A stretch of DNA of 64,000 bases from Elusimicrobia bacterium RIFOXYA2_FULL_47_53. GTDB lineage: Bacteria > Elusimicrobiota > Endomicrobiia > Endomicrobiales > XYA2-FULL-47-53. Positions 15,742 through 25,396 of the stretch are shown here, in pieces. The notes under the pieces were generated by a model. It ran no database searches. It saw only the letters and a list, made by a program, of their open reading frames with translations, and was not told the origin of the DNA. The position numbers were made by a program, and so were the translations under genes. The stretch lies in the NCBI GenBank assembly GCA_001800315.1, contig MGVE01000003.1, positions 5,318 through 69,317 on the forward strand, in the 5' to 3' direction. Every line of letters starts with the position of its first letter. Position 1 is the stretch's first letter.

Positions 15742-16175
15742 TGAAAATACTTGTAATCCACGGCCCAAACCTGAATCTCCTCGGCGAAAGAGAGCCGGCC
15801 GTTTACGGCAAAACCACGCTGGGCGACATTAATTCCGGCATGGAGGCTCTCGCGAAAGAGCTGAAGGTGAGCCTGGAATTCTTCCAGTCCAACCACGAGG
15901 GAGAAATCGTTGAGAAAATAGGTTCGGCCCGCAAAACTTTTGACGCCATAATAATGAACCCGGCCGCCTATACCCATACTTCCGTGGCGATAAGGGATGC
16001 TGTCGCGGCCTGCGGCCTTGATACCATAGAAGTTCACCTTTCAAATATTTACGGCAGGGAAGAGTTCAGGCACAAGTCGCTGATCGCGCCCGTCTGCAAA
16101 GGCCAGATCTCGGGTTTTGGCGCGGAAAGCTATATGCTTGCCCTGAGGGCCTGTCTGACTCTTGGTAAAAAGTAG
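15741..16175 (+). CDS. aroQ: 3-dehydroquinate dehydratase, type II
   Basis: Dehydrates 3-dehydroquinate in the shikimate pathway. It is the small dodecameric type II enzyme: [17 protein letters not shown] with the catalytic Tyr, [29 protein letters not shown] with the catalytic His, and [15 protein letters not shown]. Length 144. Together with aroB, aroC and aroK this gives four shikimate-pathway steps within 5 kb. aroE and aroA are not in the window. Confidence 0.95.
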   Translation: MKILVIHGPNLNLLGEREPAVYGKTTLGDINSGMEALAKELKVSLEFFQSNHEGEIVEKIGSARKTFDAIIMNPAAYTHTSVAIRDAVAACGLDTIEVHLSNIYGREEFRHKSLIAPVCKGQISGFGAESYMLALRACLTLGKK

Positions 16176-16182
16176 TCTTAAT

Positions 16183-17208
16183 ATGCGTTTAGACAGGCTT
16201 AAAATAGTTCAGAGTATGTTAAAATCCGGCTGCTATCTGGTAAACAGCGCGCCGGATTTGTTTTATATTACCGGTGTAAATTTAGACGGCTACTGGCTCT
16301 GCGTTACAAAGAGCGGTTACGAGATTTTCGCGCCTCCTCTGGCGGCCGAGCACCTTCAGAGGGTTTTGCCGGGCGCCAGGATAAACAACTGCGAAGAGCT
16401 TTTCTTGACTTTCTCGGCCTATCTTAAGAAAAACGGCTTTAAGAAAGTATTTGTTAATCCTTCCCGCGTGAGTCTGGCTCTGGCAAGGAAACTCCGGAAG
16501 TCTGCCGGAGCGGAGCTTTTGGACTGCGATTTCGCTGGTCAGGCGAGGCTGGTAAAGGACAACTCGGAGCTGGAAAACATTAAAAAGGCCTGCAAAATAA
16601 CGCTCAACGCCTTTAAATACGCCAGGCAGTTGGCGAAACCGGGTATAACCGAAACTGAAATAAGCTTCAAAATAGAGGAATATTTCGCAAAAAACCTCGC
16701 CCGTGCCGCTTTTCTGCCTATAGTGGCCTTTGGCCCTAACACGGCCAATCCGCATCACCTTAGCTCAGAGAGAAAATTAGCCGGGAATGACATTGTTTTG
16801 ATAGATATAGGCTGCTCGGTTAACGGCTATTGTTCCGACTTGACAAGAACATTTTTTTTGGGTAAAATTAACGCTCAAAAGAAGCAGGTGTACAATCTGG
16901 TAAAAAATGCCTATTCGCGCGCGGTGAAAAGCGTCAAGCCGGGCGCGTCGGCGTCTCAGGTAGATAAAACTGCCAGGCGGGTAATTTCCCGTAAGGGATA
17001 CGGCCGGCAGTTTATTCATTCTACGGGGCACGGTGTCGGCCTGGAGATTCACGAAGCTCCGCGCCTTTCAAAAAGCGATAAAACCGTGCTTCGTCCGAAC
17101 ATGGTTGTCACGGTTGAGCCCGGCGTGTATTTAAGCGGCGAGTTCGGCGTAAGGATAGAGGACAGCGTGCTTGTCACAAAGAACGGCAGAAAAGTACTGA
17201 CGCAATAA
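16183..17208 (+). CDS. M24 family aminopeptidase (Xaa-Pro dipeptidase-like)
   Basis: Metallopeptidase of the creatinase/prolidase fold. The N-terminal domain (residues 1-125) is creatinase-like. The catalytic domain has all expected metal ligands: [17 protein letters not shown] (two Asp), [13 protein letters not shown] (His), VEPGVYL (Glu) and RIEDSVLV (Glu). The ATG at 16183 is preferred to a TTG at 16162, which lies inside aroQ. The placement upstream of efp is common across bacteria. The exact substrate cannot be told. Confidence 0.9.
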   Translation: MRLDRLKIVQSMLKSGCYLVNSAPDLFYITGVNLDGYWLCVTKSGYEIFAPPLAAEHLQRVLPGARINNCEELFLTFSAYLKKNGFKKVFVNPSRVSLALARKLRKSAGAELLDCDFAGQARLVKDNSELENIKKACKITLNAFKYARQLAKPGITETEISFKIEEYFAKNLARAAFLPIVAFGPNTANPHHLSSERKLAGNDIVLIDIGCSVNGYCSDLTRTFFLGKINAQKKQVYNLVKNAYSRAVKSVKPGASASQVDKTARRVISRKGYGRQFIHSTGHGVGLEIHEAPRLSKSDKTVLRPNMVVTVEPGVYLSGEFGVRIEDSVLVTKNGRKVLTQ

Positions 17209-17229
17209 AACACAGAGAGGAATACACGG

Positions 17230-17793
17230 ATGATTTCTACAGCGGATTTCAAGAACGGCCTGAATATTATGGTTGACGGAGAACCCTATACCATCGTATG
17301 GTTTCAGCACCACAAGCCGGGCAAGGGCGGCGCGGTTATGCGCACGAAAATGAAGCACCTGCGCACGGGAAGCACAATTGAGCGCTCATTTAAGTCCGGA
17401 GAAAAGTTCGGAGATGTGAGCCTGGAAAGGCACAAAAAACAGTATCTTTACAAGGACGGCGAGGGCTATCACTTCATGGATATGGTAAACTACGAGCAGG
17501 TGAAGTTTGACGGCGAAAAGCTCGGCGATTCCGTGAAATACCTGACCGAGAACCTTGAGGTGGAAGCGATTTACCTTGAAGGCGAATTCGTAGGGATTGA
17601 AATACCGATTTCGGTGGAGCTCACCGTTAAAGAAACCGTGCCCGGCATAAAGGGAGATTCCGTTTCCAATATGATGAAGCCGGCCACGCTTGAGACGGGC
17701 GCGGAAATATCGGTGCCGCTTTTCATCAAGGAAGGGGACAAAATAAGGGTGGACACAAGGTCGGGAGAATATATAGAAAGAGTCAGCGCCTGA
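17230..17793 (+). CDS. efp: Elongation factor P
   Basis: Relieves ribosome stalling at polyproline by binding between the P and E sites. Three beta domains over 187 residues. Domain I carries the loop [12 protein letters not shown] with Lys32 at the tip, equivalent to the E. coli residue that receives beta-lysine. No modification enzyme (EpmA, EpmB or EarP) is seen in the window. The start has GAGAGG 10-15 bases before the ATG. Confidence 0.95.
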   Translation: MISTADFKNGLNIMVDGEPYTIVWFQHHKPGKGGAVMRTKMKHLRTGSTIERSFKSGEKFGDVSLERHKKQYLYKDGEGYHFMDMVNYEQVKFDGEKLGDSVKYLTENLEVEAIYLEGEFVGIEIPISVELTVKETVPGIKGDSVSNMMKPATLETGAEISVPLFIKEGDKIRVDTRSGEYIERVSA

Positions 17794-17828
17794 GCAGGGC
17801 AGTAAAAAATATCTTTTAGAGGTAAAAC

Positions 17829-18260
17829 ATGCAATCAAAAGAATTTGAAAAACTCATCTCGTCACTCAGGGAAACAGACATTACCGAACTCAAGCTTGAG
17901 GCTTCAGGGTCTAAGCTTTCATTTAAAAGAAGCAATGTCGCGGTTATAGCTCCGGCTCCCGCGGCGGTTTCGGCAAAAGCGGAAGCGGCCGCGCCCAAAG
18001 AAGAAAAGAAGCTCGTGGCCGTCAAGTCGCCTATGGTCGGAACCTTCTTTCATTCCGATTCTTCCGACAGGCCCCCGTTTGTCATGGAAGGAAACCATGT
18101 GGTTCCGGGAAGAAAAGTAGGGATAATTGAGACGATGAAAATAATGAAGGATGTTTCCTCCAATGTTAAGGGCAGGATAGTGCAGGTTCTGGTTAAAAAC
18201 GGCCAGCCCGTTGAATACGGGCAGGAACTGTTTCTTGTGGATACCGAAGACGCGAAATAA
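17829..18260 (+). CDS. accB: Acetyl-CoA carboxylase biotin carboxyl carrier protein
   Basis: Carries biotin in the first step of fatty acid synthesis. The C-terminal biotinyl domain contains ETMKIMKD with Lys104 as the biotin site. The family usually has EAMK, so ETMK is a small variation. An Ala/Pro-rich linker (residues 40-60) joins it to the N-terminal part. Length 143 is normal. accC follows after 30 bases. Confidence 0.95.
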   Translation: MQSKEFEKLISSLRETDITELKLEASGSKLSFKRSNVAVIAPAPAAVSAKAEAAAPKEEKKLVAVKSPMVGTFFHSDSSDRPPFVMEGNHVVPGRKVGIIETMKIMKDVSSNVKGRIVQVLVKNGQPVEYGQELFLVDTEDAK

Positions 18261-18290
18261 ATATATCTGAATACCGGGAGAAAAACAGCG

Positions 18291-19643
18291 ATGTTTAAAA
18301 AAATCTTAGTTGCTAACCGAGGGGAAATAGCCTGCAGGGTTATAAAGGCCTGCAAGGAGCTTGGAGTTAAGGTTGTCGCGATCCATTCCGAAATTGATAA
18401 AGACTGCGCGCATGTAAGGCTTGCCGACGAATCCATCTGTGTGGGCCCGGGGCCGGCCTCGGAAAGTTATCTGAATATCCCCAGCATCATATCCGCTGCC
18501 GAGATTTCCGGCGCGGACGCCATTCATCCCGGCTACGGCTTTCTGGCGGAAAACACTTATTTCGCCGAGGTCTGCGAATCCTGCGGCATAAAGTTTATCG
18601 GCCCGAGCAAAGAAGCCATTGACAAAATGGGCGACAAGATAGCGGCCAGAGAGCTTATGATGAAGGCCGGGGTTCCGGTGGTTCCCGGCTCCGACGGCCC
18701 GGTTTCCATTGACGACCCGAATATTTTCAAGCTGGCGAAAAAAATAGGTTACCCTCTCATAGTCAAGGCGTCAGCGGGCGGCGGCGGCAAGGGAATGCGC
18801 GTCGTGGCGACCGAAGAGGCGCTTGAAAACGCGATAGCCATGGCCCAGACGGAAGCGAAAGCGGCTTTCGGAGACGAATCGGTTTACATAGAAAAATATA
18901 TTGAAGAGCCCCGCCATATTGAGTTCCAGATACTGGGCGATTCAAAGGGAAAGGTTGTTTATCTTCCCGAGAGAGATTGTTCAATTCAGCGCCGCCACCA
19001 GAAGCTCGTTGAGGAAAGCCCCTCGCCGTTTATTTCGGCTCATTTAAGAAGAAAAATGGGGCGCGCCGCCAGGCATGCCGCCGAGGCCGTTAAGTATGTG
19101 ACCGTCGGCACGGTTGAGTTCCTTGTGGACAAGAGCGGCCACTATTATTTCATGGAAATGAACACGAGAATTCAGGTGGAGCATCCGGTCACCGAAGTGA
19201 TCACCGGCATAGACCTTGTGAAAGAGCAGATAAGGCTTGCCGCCGGCGAAAGGCTGACCTTTGATTCCGGCGATGTGAAAATATTAGGCCACGCCATAGA
19301 GTGCAGGATAAACGCCGAAGATCCGGACAGGGATTTCATTCCCTCGCCCGGCAAGGTTACTCAGTTCATTCCTCCCGGCGGGCCCGGCATCAGGGTTGAG
19401 ACCCATGTCTACCCGGGGTATACCATTCCGTCGTTCTACGACAGCCTGATCGGCAAAATAATCGCCATGGGTTCAAACAGGGCGGAAGCTATCGCCAGAA
19501 TGCTTCGGGCCTTGGATGAGATGGTGATTGAAGGAATTAAAACGACCGCTCCGCTTCACAAAAAAATAATGCAGCACGATTATTACCATAAGGGCGATGT
19601 CTATACCGACTTCCTGCCCAAACATATTTTCAGGGGCCGCTGA
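18291..19643 (+). CDS. accC: Acetyl-CoA carboxylase biotin carboxylase subunit
   Basis: ATP-grasp enzyme that carboxylates the biotin of AccB. The sequence begins FKKILVANRGEIACRV. It has the glycine-rich ATP loop KASAGGGGKGMRVV, RDCSIQRRHQKLVEESPSP, FMEMNTRIQVEHPVTE and ECRINAEDP. Length 450 is standard for bacterial AccC. The carboxyltransferase genes accA and accD are not in the window. Confidence 0.96.
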   Translation: MFKKILVANRGEIACRVIKACKELGVKVVAIHSEIDKDCAHVRLADESICVGPGPASESYLNIPSIISAAEISGADAIHPGYGFLAENTYFAEVCESCGIKFIGPSKEAIDKMGDKIAARELMMKAGVPVVPGSDGPVSIDDPNIFKLAKKIGYPLIVKASAGGGGKGMRVVATEEALENAIAMAQTEAKAAFGDESVYIEKYIEEPRHIEFQILGDSKGKVVYLPERDCSIQRRHQKLVEESPSPFISAHLRRKMGRAARHAAEAVKYVTVGTVEFLVDKSGHYYFMEMNTRIQVEHPVTEVITGIDLVKEQIRLAAGERLTFDSGDVKILGHAIECRINAEDPDRDFIPSPGKVTQFIPPGGPGIRVETHVYPGYTIPSFYDSLIGKIIAMGSNRAEAIARMLRALDEMVIEGIKTTAPLHKKIMQHDYYHKGDVYTDFLPKHIFRGR

Positions 19644-19646
19644 TTA

Positions 19647-20219
19647 ATGAAAGCGAAAATTGAAAAGCTCATTACCCAGAGCATAGAAACAAAAAAATTG
19701 CTTTTGTCCGGCGAATCTGTTGACGCAATCGGCCGGATAGCTGACGCCCTTGTGGAAGCGTACCGCGCCAGGAAAAAAGTCGTGATTTTCGGCAACGGCG
19801 GCTCGGCTTCCGATGCCCAGCATTTCGCGGCCGAGCTGGTCTGCCGCTTTGAGAAGGACAGAAGGCCGCTTCCGGCGCTGGCGCTCAGCGAAAACAGCGC
19901 CCTGATGACGGCCATAGCCAACGACTACGATTTTAAAGAGCTTTTCTCAAGGCAGGTTGAGGCGTTTGTGGAGCCAGGTGATGTCGCTATCGGAATAACG
20001 ACAAGCGGCAGGTCGCCCAATGTGCTCGCGGCGCTTGAAGCGGCCGGCGCCAAAAGGGCAGTAACGGTGGCCTTTACGGGACTGAAGGGCTCGGCGCTTA
20101 AAACGAAAACGGATATTTCATTTATTGCTCCGTCGGAAACCACGGCGAGGGTTCAGGAATGCCATATTCTTGCCATTCACATAATCTGCTCTATCGTGGA
20201 GGAGAAGCTTTTTGCTTAA
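19647..20219 (+). CDS. gmhA: Sedoheptulose 7-phosphate isomerase
   Basis: First step of ADP-heptose synthesis for lipopolysaccharide core. SIS-domain protein of 190 residues with GNGGSASDAQHFAAEL, ALSENSALMTAIANDY, GITTSGRSPNVL and a C-terminal VQECHILAIHIICSIVE, matching GmhA. The gene overlaps the next (hldE C-terminal type) by 8 bases, so the two heptose enzymes are coupled. Confidence 0.93.
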   Translation: MKAKIEKLITQSIETKKLLLSGESVDAIGRIADALVEAYRARKKVVIFGNGGSASDAQHFAAELVCRFEKDRRPLPALALSENSALMTAIANDYDFKELFSRQVEAFVEPGDVAIGITTSGRSPNVLAALEAAGAKRAVTVAFTGLKGSALKTKTDISFIAPSETTARVQECHILAIHIICSIVEEKLFA

Positions 20220-20700
20220 TAAAAGGCCGCCTAAAATTCAGTCAAGGGCTTCCCTGCGTGGGATACTCGCTTCTTTAAAAAAGAAGAATAAAAAAATAGT
20301 TTTTACCAACGGCTGTTTTGATCTTTTGCATCTGGGCCATGTTGAGCTGTTTCGCTACTCAAAGTTGCTGGGAGATATTCTGGTCGTCGCGATAAACTCC
20401 GACTCTTCGTTGAAAAAACTCAAGGGCCCCAAAAGGCCGCTGGTCGGACAGGCTGACAGGCTTGAGCTCATCTCCGAGCTTGAAAGCGTTGATTTCGTTA
20501 CTGTCTTCTCCGAAGACACACCGTTTGAAATTTTGAGCGAACTGCGCCCTAATATACTGGTTAAGGGCGGAGATTATAAAATAAGCGAGATAGTCGGCAG
20601 GCATTTGGTTGACAAAGTGGCGAGGTTCCCGGTCGTTAAAGGGCGCTCCACTACCGAGCTGATTAAAAAGATAGTCCAGAGATATGGCAGTAAAAAATAA
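20212..20700 (+). CDS. hldE: D-glycero-beta-D-manno-heptose 1-phosphate adenylyltransferase (stand-alone)
   Basis: Transfers AMP from ATP to heptose 1-phosphate. In E. coli this is the C-terminal half of HldE; here it is a separate 162-residue protein (also called RfaE2/HldC). The nucleotidyltransferase motif FTNGCFDLLHLGHVELF and late VKGGDY and GRSTTELIKKI are clear. The TTG start is supported by GGAGGAG about 7 bases upstream and by the overlap with gmhA. The matching kinase half and the GmhB phosphatase are not in the window. Confidence 0.92.
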   Translation: MLNKRPPKIQSRASLRGILASLKKKNKKIVFTNGCFDLLHLGHVELFRYSKLLGDILVVAINSDSSLKKLKGPKRPLVGQADRLELISELESVDFVTVFSEDTPFEILSELRPNILVKGGDYKISEIVGRHLVDKVARFPVVKGRSTTELIKKIVQRYGSKK

Positions 20701-21088
20701 ACGCTTTTTAAGAATTTTTGATGTTAATTTGAACCGCTGCCGCGAAGGACTGCGGGTTATAGAAGACTCGGCGCGCTTTATTTTTGACAAGCCTTCAATA
20801 TACAAAAAAACAAGAGCCTTAAGGCACGCCCTTGACCTCGCGACCAGAGAAATCTATCCGGAGCTTGTTTCCGGAAGAGATTCGCAGAAAGACGCGGGCC
20901 GGGTAATAAAAGAGGGCGGGCGGGAAAGCGTTGCCTCGGTACTCAGCGCGAATTTCAGAAGAGTCCAGGAGTCATTAAGGGTTCTGGAAGAATACTCCAG
21001 GCTTATTTCGCCGGGCATGGGCAGGGCCGTAAAGAAGGCGAGATTCTCGGCTTATTCGCTGGAAAAAAAGTTTCTTGAGGAAATATAA
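20684..21088 (+). CDS. thiD2: ThiD2-type hydroxymethylpyrimidine phosphate kinase
   Basis: The 134-residue protein has the ThiD2 signature FDVNLNRCREGLRVIEDSARF and the late VQESLRVLEEYSRL. ThiD2 is known as a short domain usually fused to the N-terminus of ThiE and shown to phosphorylate HMP-P, replacing the unrelated ThiD. Here it is a free-standing gene directly before thiE and thiC, which supports a thiamin role. It starts inside the 3' end of the heptose adenylyltransferase gene (17-base overlap). Confidence 0.8.
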   Translation: MAVKNKRFLRIFDVNLNRCREGLRVIEDSARFIFDKPSIYKKTRALRHALDLATREIYPELVSGRDSQKDAGRVIKEGGRESVASVLSANFRRVQESLRVLEEYSRLISPGMGRAVKKARFSAYSLEKKFLEEI

Positions 21089-21089
21089 T

Positions 21090-21710
21090 TTGGCTAAGTT
21101 AAAAATATACTGCAGGACCATCAGGCGAGCGGATTTAAGTTATTTTGACCAGGTGCAGTCGGCCTGCGCCGGCGGCGTGGATATGCTTGAATTTTTTGAC
21201 GCCGGCCTTTCCGCGCGCGAGACGCTTCAAACAGGGCAGAAGCTCAAAGAGATATGCGCCCAGCATAACATCCCCTTTATAATAGGCGCGAGGCCCGATA
21301 TCGCGCTCGCGCTTGACGCCGACGGCATAAGCCTGGGGCAGGACGACATACCCTTAAGCTGGGCCAGGCAGATACTCGGCGGCAGAAAACTTGTAGTGTC
21401 GTATGTGGATTCCCTGGGCCAGGCTCTCTCGGCCGCCAAAGAAGGCGCTTCGTATGTAATGGTGGGGCCGCTTTTTTCGGCTCAGGGCAAATCAGGCGAA
21501 CCCAGGGGCGCGGATATAATACGCCTCATAAAGGAACGCGTTAAACTGCCGGTTTTCGCTTACGGCGGAGTTAACGCCTCAAATATTTCGGAAGTAATAA
21601 AAGCCGGCGCGGACGGCGTTTCGGTTTCAAAAGCGCTTTGCGGCTCGGACAGAGTTGAATCTTCCGCCAGGGAACTGCGCGATATAATAAATTCGCTTCA
21701 AAAGGCATAA
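21090..21710 (+). CDS. thiE: Thiamine-phosphate synthase
   Basis: Couples HMP-PP with thiazole phosphate to make thiamin phosphate. TIM-barrel protein of about 206 residues: [42 protein letters not shown] and [28 protein letters not shown] (parts quoted). The TTG at 21090 has GAGG 9 bases upstream. Another TTG at 21075 is possible but lies within thiD2. The usual N-terminal ThiD2 fusion partner is the preceding gene. Confidence 0.88.
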   Translation: MAKLKIYCRTIRRADLSYFDQVQSACAGGVDMLEFFDAGLSARETLQTGQKLKEICAQHNIPFIIGARPDIALALDADGISLGQDDIPLSWARQILGGRKLVVSYVDSLGQALSAAKEGASYVMVGPLFSAQGKSGEPRGADIIRLIKERVKLPVFAYGGVNASNISEVIKAGADGVSVSKALCGSDRVESSARELRDIINSLQKA

Positions 21711-21711
21711 G

Positions 21712-22974
21712 ATGACAATTGTTGACAGCGCCAAAAAGAAAATAATAACACCGGAGATGGAACTGATCGCCTCTAAAGAAAAGGTGCCGGTGGATTTCAT
21801 ACTGACGGGCCTCGCGGACGGCACGATAGTTATACCTAAAAACGCGACCCGTTCCCTTAAAAAACTCGCGGCTGTGGGCGCCGGGCTTTGCACGAAAGTC
21901 AATGCCAATATAGGCACTTCTCCTGACCACATTTCCGTGGAGGAGGAAAGGGAAAAGCTCAAAAGCGCCGTTGACGCCGGCGCCGACGCGGTTATGGACC
22001 TTTCAACCGGCGGCGACATAAGAGGCATTAGAAAAATGATTTTGGCGGATTCGCCTATACCCGTGGGAACCGTGCCCATTTATCAGACCGCCTGCGAAAC
22101 CGTCATGGGCGGCAAGGAAATGACGGCTATGGCCCCGGAACACCTTTTCGCGACCATTGAAGAACAGGCGCAGGAAGGCGTGGATTTTATGACGGTTCAC
22201 TGCGGCATAAACCGCGAGACCGTGGGCGTTCTCAACAGGCACAAAAGGCTTGTGGGTGTGGTAAGCCGCGGCGGTTCTTTTTTAGTCAGATGGATAACCG
22301 CGACGGGACGAGAGAACCCGCTTTTTGAAAATTACGACAAACTTCTTGAGATAGCGAAAAAATATGATGTCACCTTGAGCCTCGGCGACGGGTTAAGGCC
22401 GGGTTGTCTTGCCGACGCCTCCGACGCGGCCCAGATAGCCGAGCTCTCCATACTCGGAGAGCTGGTGCTGCGCGCGAGACAGGCGGGCGTGCAGGTTATG
22501 ATAGAGGGGCCCGGCCATGTGCCGCTTAACCAGATTGAGGCAAATGTGCTGCTTGCCAAGCGCCTCGCGCATAACGCGCCGATTTATCTCCTGGGCCCTC
22601 TTGTGACCGATATAGCTGCCGGTTACGACCATATAACGGGTGCCATAGGCGGAGCTATAGCCGCTTCCGCGGGAGCCGATTTTCTCTGTTATGTTACCCC
22701 CGCAGAGCACCTGAGCCTGCCTTCGGTTGACGATGTTTACCAGGGGGTTATAGCAAGCCGCATAGCCGGCCATGCCGCCGATATAGTTAAAAATGTTCCG
22801 GGCGCGAGGGAAAGAGACAACGAATTTTCAAAGTTCAGGAAGAAGCTGGACTGGGACGCCCAGGCCGGTCTGGCCTTAGACCCCGTCAGGTTTAAGGCGG
22901 TGCGCAGCGGCATAAAAACCAATGAAGACGGAGTCTGTACCATGTGCGGCCAGTTTTGCGCCATGAAGGATTAA
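21712..22974 (+). CDS. thiC: Phosphomethylpyrimidine synthase ThiC
   Basis: Radical SAM enzyme that rearranges AIR to HMP-P, the thiamin pyrimidine. Core motifs: [45 protein letters not shown] and [14 protein letters not shown]. The C-terminal Fe-S motif is CTMCGQFC (C-x2-C-x3-C), one residue tighter than the C-x2-C-x4-C of E. coli ThiC; I believe clostridial-type short ThiCs have this form. Length 420. It starts two bases after thiE ends. No TPP riboswitch is visible upstream of the thi genes. Confidence 0.95.
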   Translation: MTIVDSAKKKIITPEMELIASKEKVPVDFILTGLADGTIVIPKNATRSLKKLAAVGAGLCTKVNANIGTSPDHISVEEEREKLKSAVDAGADAVMDLSTGGDIRGIRKMILADSPIPVGTVPIYQTACETVMGGKEMTAMAPEHLFATIEEQAQEGVDFMTVHCGINRETVGVLNRHKRLVGVVSRGGSFLVRWITATGRENPLFENYDKLLEIAKKYDVTLSLGDGLRPGCLADASDAAQIAELSILGELVLRARQAGVQVMIEGPGHVPLNQIEANVLLAKRLAHNAPIYLLGPLVTDIAAGYDHITGAIGGAIAASAGADFLCYVTPAEHLSLPSVDDVYQGVIASRIAGHAADIVKNVPGARERDNEFSKFRKKLDWDAQAGLALDPVRFKAVRSGIKTNEDGVCTMCGQFCAMKD

Positions 22975-22976
22975 CT

Positions 22977-23918
22977 TTGAATATTAGGCTGCTTAAAAAA
23001 ATAAAAGTTATGGTTCCGGCGACAAGCGCCAATCTGGGCCCGGGTTTTGATGTCCTTGGCGTTTCGCTTAAGCTGTATAACGAAGTCGCCGTGGAATTAT
23101 ATTCAGCGGCGGTGGAAAACAATATTGAAATTTCCGGCGAGGGCGCCGCCACTCTTCCGAGAAACGAAAATAATGTCGTCTGGCGGTCCATGAAGGAAGT
23201 CTTCGCTTCAAGCGGCCCTTCTTTCAGGAATAAATTTACTTTTAAAAATTTTAAGATAAGGCTGATTAACAGGATACCGCTTGCTTCCGGCATGGGTTCA
23301 AGCGCCGCGGCAAGGCTCTGCGGAATACTCGCGGCCAACGAACTGACGGGCGCGAAACTTGACTGCGACGGACTGCTTTCCATCGGCGTTAAACTTGAGG
23401 GCCATCCGGATAATATCGTGCCGGCTCTGCTCGGCGGGCTCTGCGTTTCGGCTATGGACGGCAAAAGAGCGAGGTTTGTAAAACTGCCTGTTCCCGCGAT
23501 GAAAGCGGTGGTCTGCAACCCGGATTTTGAGCTGGCTACCGAAAAGACAAGAAAGGTGCTGCCGCGTAAAGTTTCTCTTGAAACGGCTATATTTAATTCG
23601 TCCCGGCTCGCCCTGCTGCTCTCGGCTTTTCAGCTAAGGCAGTACGGTTTGATTTCCTGCGCCATGCAGGACGCTCTGCATCAGCCTTTCAGAAAACATC
23701 TGATACCCGGCATGATGAGTGTTATTGACAGCGCTCTTTCGGCGGGAGCTTACGGAGCGGCGCTTTCCGGAGCGGGGCCTTCTATAATAGCGCTTGTGCC
23801 GAAAACAAAGGCCGGCGCGATAGGCCTTGCCATGAAGAATAAGTGGAAAAAATATAAAGTATCAAGCAAGTTCTTCGCGCTGGATTTTGAATCGCGCGGG
23901 GCGCTGGTTAAGCGTTGA
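22977..23918 (+). CDS. thrB: Homoserine kinase
   Basis: GHMP kinase that phosphorylates homoserine for threonine synthesis. Motifs: VPATSANLGPGFDVLGV near the N-terminus, RIPLASGMGSSAAARL (ATP loop) and GAYGAALSGAGPSIIALV. The TTG at 22977 (AAGGA about 6 bases upstream) gives 313 residues. The first ATG, at 23010, would remove the first beta strand. It ends the accB-thrB gene run. Confidence 0.93.
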   Translation: MNIRLLKKIKVMVPATSANLGPGFDVLGVSLKLYNEVAVELYSAAVENNIEISGEGAATLPRNENNVVWRSMKEVFASSGPSFRNKFTFKNFKIRLINRIPLASGMGSSAAARLCGILAANELTGAKLDCDGLLSIGVKLEGHPDNIVPALLGGLCVSAMDGKRARFVKLPVPAMKAVVCNPDFELATEKTRKVLPRKVSLETAIFNSSRLALLLSAFQLRQYGLISCAMQDALHQPFRKHLIPGMMSVIDSALSAGAYGAALSGAGPSIIALVPKTKAGAIGLAMKNKWKKYKVSSKFFALDFESRGALVKR

Positions 23919-23928
23919 AAATAAAATA

Positions 23929-24124
23929 GAGTCAATTGAAAAAGCCTAAAAAATGTCCTGTCATTGCGATCTCCCGCAGGGAGAGAAGCAATCCCGTAGT
24001 TTCGTTGATGTCATTACGAGGCTGGTTTTGGTGTATGGCCGAAGCAATCATGATGTTAAGACGAGATTGCCGCGTCGTTTCACTCCTCGCAAAGACAGAT
24101 CAAGAGAGGTTTTTCAACTGGCTC
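23929..24124. mobile_element. MITE-like element (family of 42744-42918) carrying another repeat
   Basis: The left end AGAGTCAATTGAAAAAGCCT and the right end near 24105-24124 (gaggtttttcaactggctc) are imperfect inverted repeats. They match the ends of the element at 42744-42918 and the left end at 40841-40861. The interior differs: it begins with the 37-base repeat 23957-23993 instead of the core found at 42768-42895. It fills most of the gap between thrB and lysC and encodes nothing convincing. Confidence 0.6.
23957..23993 (+). repeat. 37-bp dispersed repeat, identical to 40872-40908
   Basis: The 37 bases from cctgtcattgcg to gaagcaatc are identical to 40872-40908 and similar to 14474-14509. 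The central CTCCC-gca-GGGAG can form a hairpin. In both identical copies it sits about 10 bases inside the same MITE-like left end. Confidence 0.8.
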
Positions 24125-24146
24125 CAATAATGAGAGGGAAAAGAAA

Positions 24147-25379
24147 ATGGCTTTAGTTGTAATGAAGTTTGGCGGCTCTTCGGTCGCCGACGCGGAGAAA
24201 ATAAAACGCGTGGCCGGAAGAGTGATATCAAAGCAGAAAGAAGGCAATAAAGTCGTGGTGGTCGTTTCCGCGCCCGGCGATATGACCGATGACCTTATCA
24301 CTATGGCCGAGGGCGTCACCGACGCTCCCCAGGACAGGGAAATGGATATGCTCCTAGCTACCGGCGAACAGGTTTCAATCGCGCTTCTTGCCATGGCGAT
24401 AAGCCACATGGGCAAAAAGGCCATTTCTCTGACCGGCCCTCAGGCGGGCATTCACGCCGACAGCACTCACACCAAAGCGCGTATAACTAAGATAGTCCCC
24501 ACGAAAGTAAAAAATGAGCTTAAAAGGGGAAATATCGTTATCGTCGCCGGGTTCCAGGGACTTAACCCCATAGCCGATATTACAACGCTGGGCCGCGGAG
24601 GTTCCGACCTTACCGCGGTGGCGCTCGCGGCGGCGCTTAAAGCCGATACCTGCGAAATCTACACCGATGTGGAAGGTGTTTATACGACCGATCCGAGGGT
24701 CGTAAGCGACGCGAGAAAAATTGAAATGATTTCCTACGATGAAATGCTTGAGATGGCCGGTTCGGGAGCTCAGGTGATGCAGGCCAGAAGCATAGAGGTC
24801 GGGAAGAAATACTCGGTGGATATTCATGTCCGTTCAACTTTCTCTCCCAAAGAGGGAACTATAATAACAAGCGAAGAAAAAATACACGCCAGGAGGCCGA
24901 AGATGGAAGATGTGGTCGTTTCAGCCGTGACTTTTGACAGAAATCAGGCAAAACTTTCTATTATTGATGTGGCGGACAAGCCCGGCACCGCGGCGAGGCT
25001 TTTCAAGGAACTGGCCAAGGTCGGAATTAATGTGGACATGATTATTCAGTCCGCGCCCCAGGACAAGGCCAACGATATTTCTATAACCATAAACAAAGCG
25101 GACCTGAAAAAAGCTCTGCACGCCTTAAACAAGGTTAAACACGAGCTCAAGGCCTCGGATATAATCTACGACGACAATGTGGCGAAGGTTTCCGTGGTGG
25201 GCGTGGGGATGCGCAGCCATCCGGGCGTGGCCGCCAGGATGTTCGGCGTGCTTTCGGACGAGAGCATCAACATAGACATGATTTCAACCAGCGAGATAAT
25301 AATTTCCTGCACGATAAAAAACTCGGAAGTTAATAAAGCGGTGGCGGCTTTGCATAAAGAATTCGGGCTTAACAAATAA
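24147..25379 (+). CDS. lysC: Aspartate kinase
   Basis: First step of the aspartate family: ATP-dependent phosphorylation of aspartate. Catalytic domain residues 1-245 (VMKFGGSSVADAEKI, TLGRGGSDLTAVALAAAL, YTDVEGVYTTDPR, SGAQVMQARSIE). Two ACT domains follow (about 265-410: IIDVADKPGTAARLF and GVGMRSHPGVAARMF), which bind lysine and/or threonine in feedback control. Length 410 is standard. GAGAGGG precedes the ATG. It begins the run lysC-cimA-ilvD-ilvB-ilvN-ilvC. Confidence 0.95.
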   Translation: MALVVMKFGGSSVADAEKIKRVAGRVISKQKEGNKVVVVVSAPGDMTDDLITMAEGVTDAPQDREMDMLLATGEQVSIALLAMAISHMGKKAISLTGPQAGIHADSTHTKARITKIVPTKVKNELKRGNIVIVAGFQGLNPIADITTLGRGGSDLTAVALAAALKADTCEIYTDVEGVYTTDPRVVSDARKIEMISYDEMLEMAGSGAQVMQARSIEVGKKYSVDIHVRSTFSPKEGTIITSEEKIHARRPKMEDVVVSAVTFDRNQAKLSIIDVADKPGTAARLFKELAKVGINVDMIIQSAPQDKANDISITINKADLKKALHALNKVKHELKASDIIYDDNVAKVSVVGVGMRSHPGVAARMFGVLSDESINIDMISTSEIIISCTIKNSEVNKAVAALHKEFGLNK

Positions 25380-25396
25380 ACTCATAAGAGAGTAAT

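Noticed and set aside
20640-21100. TPP riboswitch before the thiamin genes
   Set aside because: thiD2, thiE and thiC start inside or right after the preceding genes. No leader is available and the conserved CTGAGA-type element is not seen.
22892-23518. 208-codon minus-strand frame across thiC and thrB
   Set aside because: Covers the conserved ends of two real genes and is rich in Ser, Leu and Pro as expected for antisense translation.
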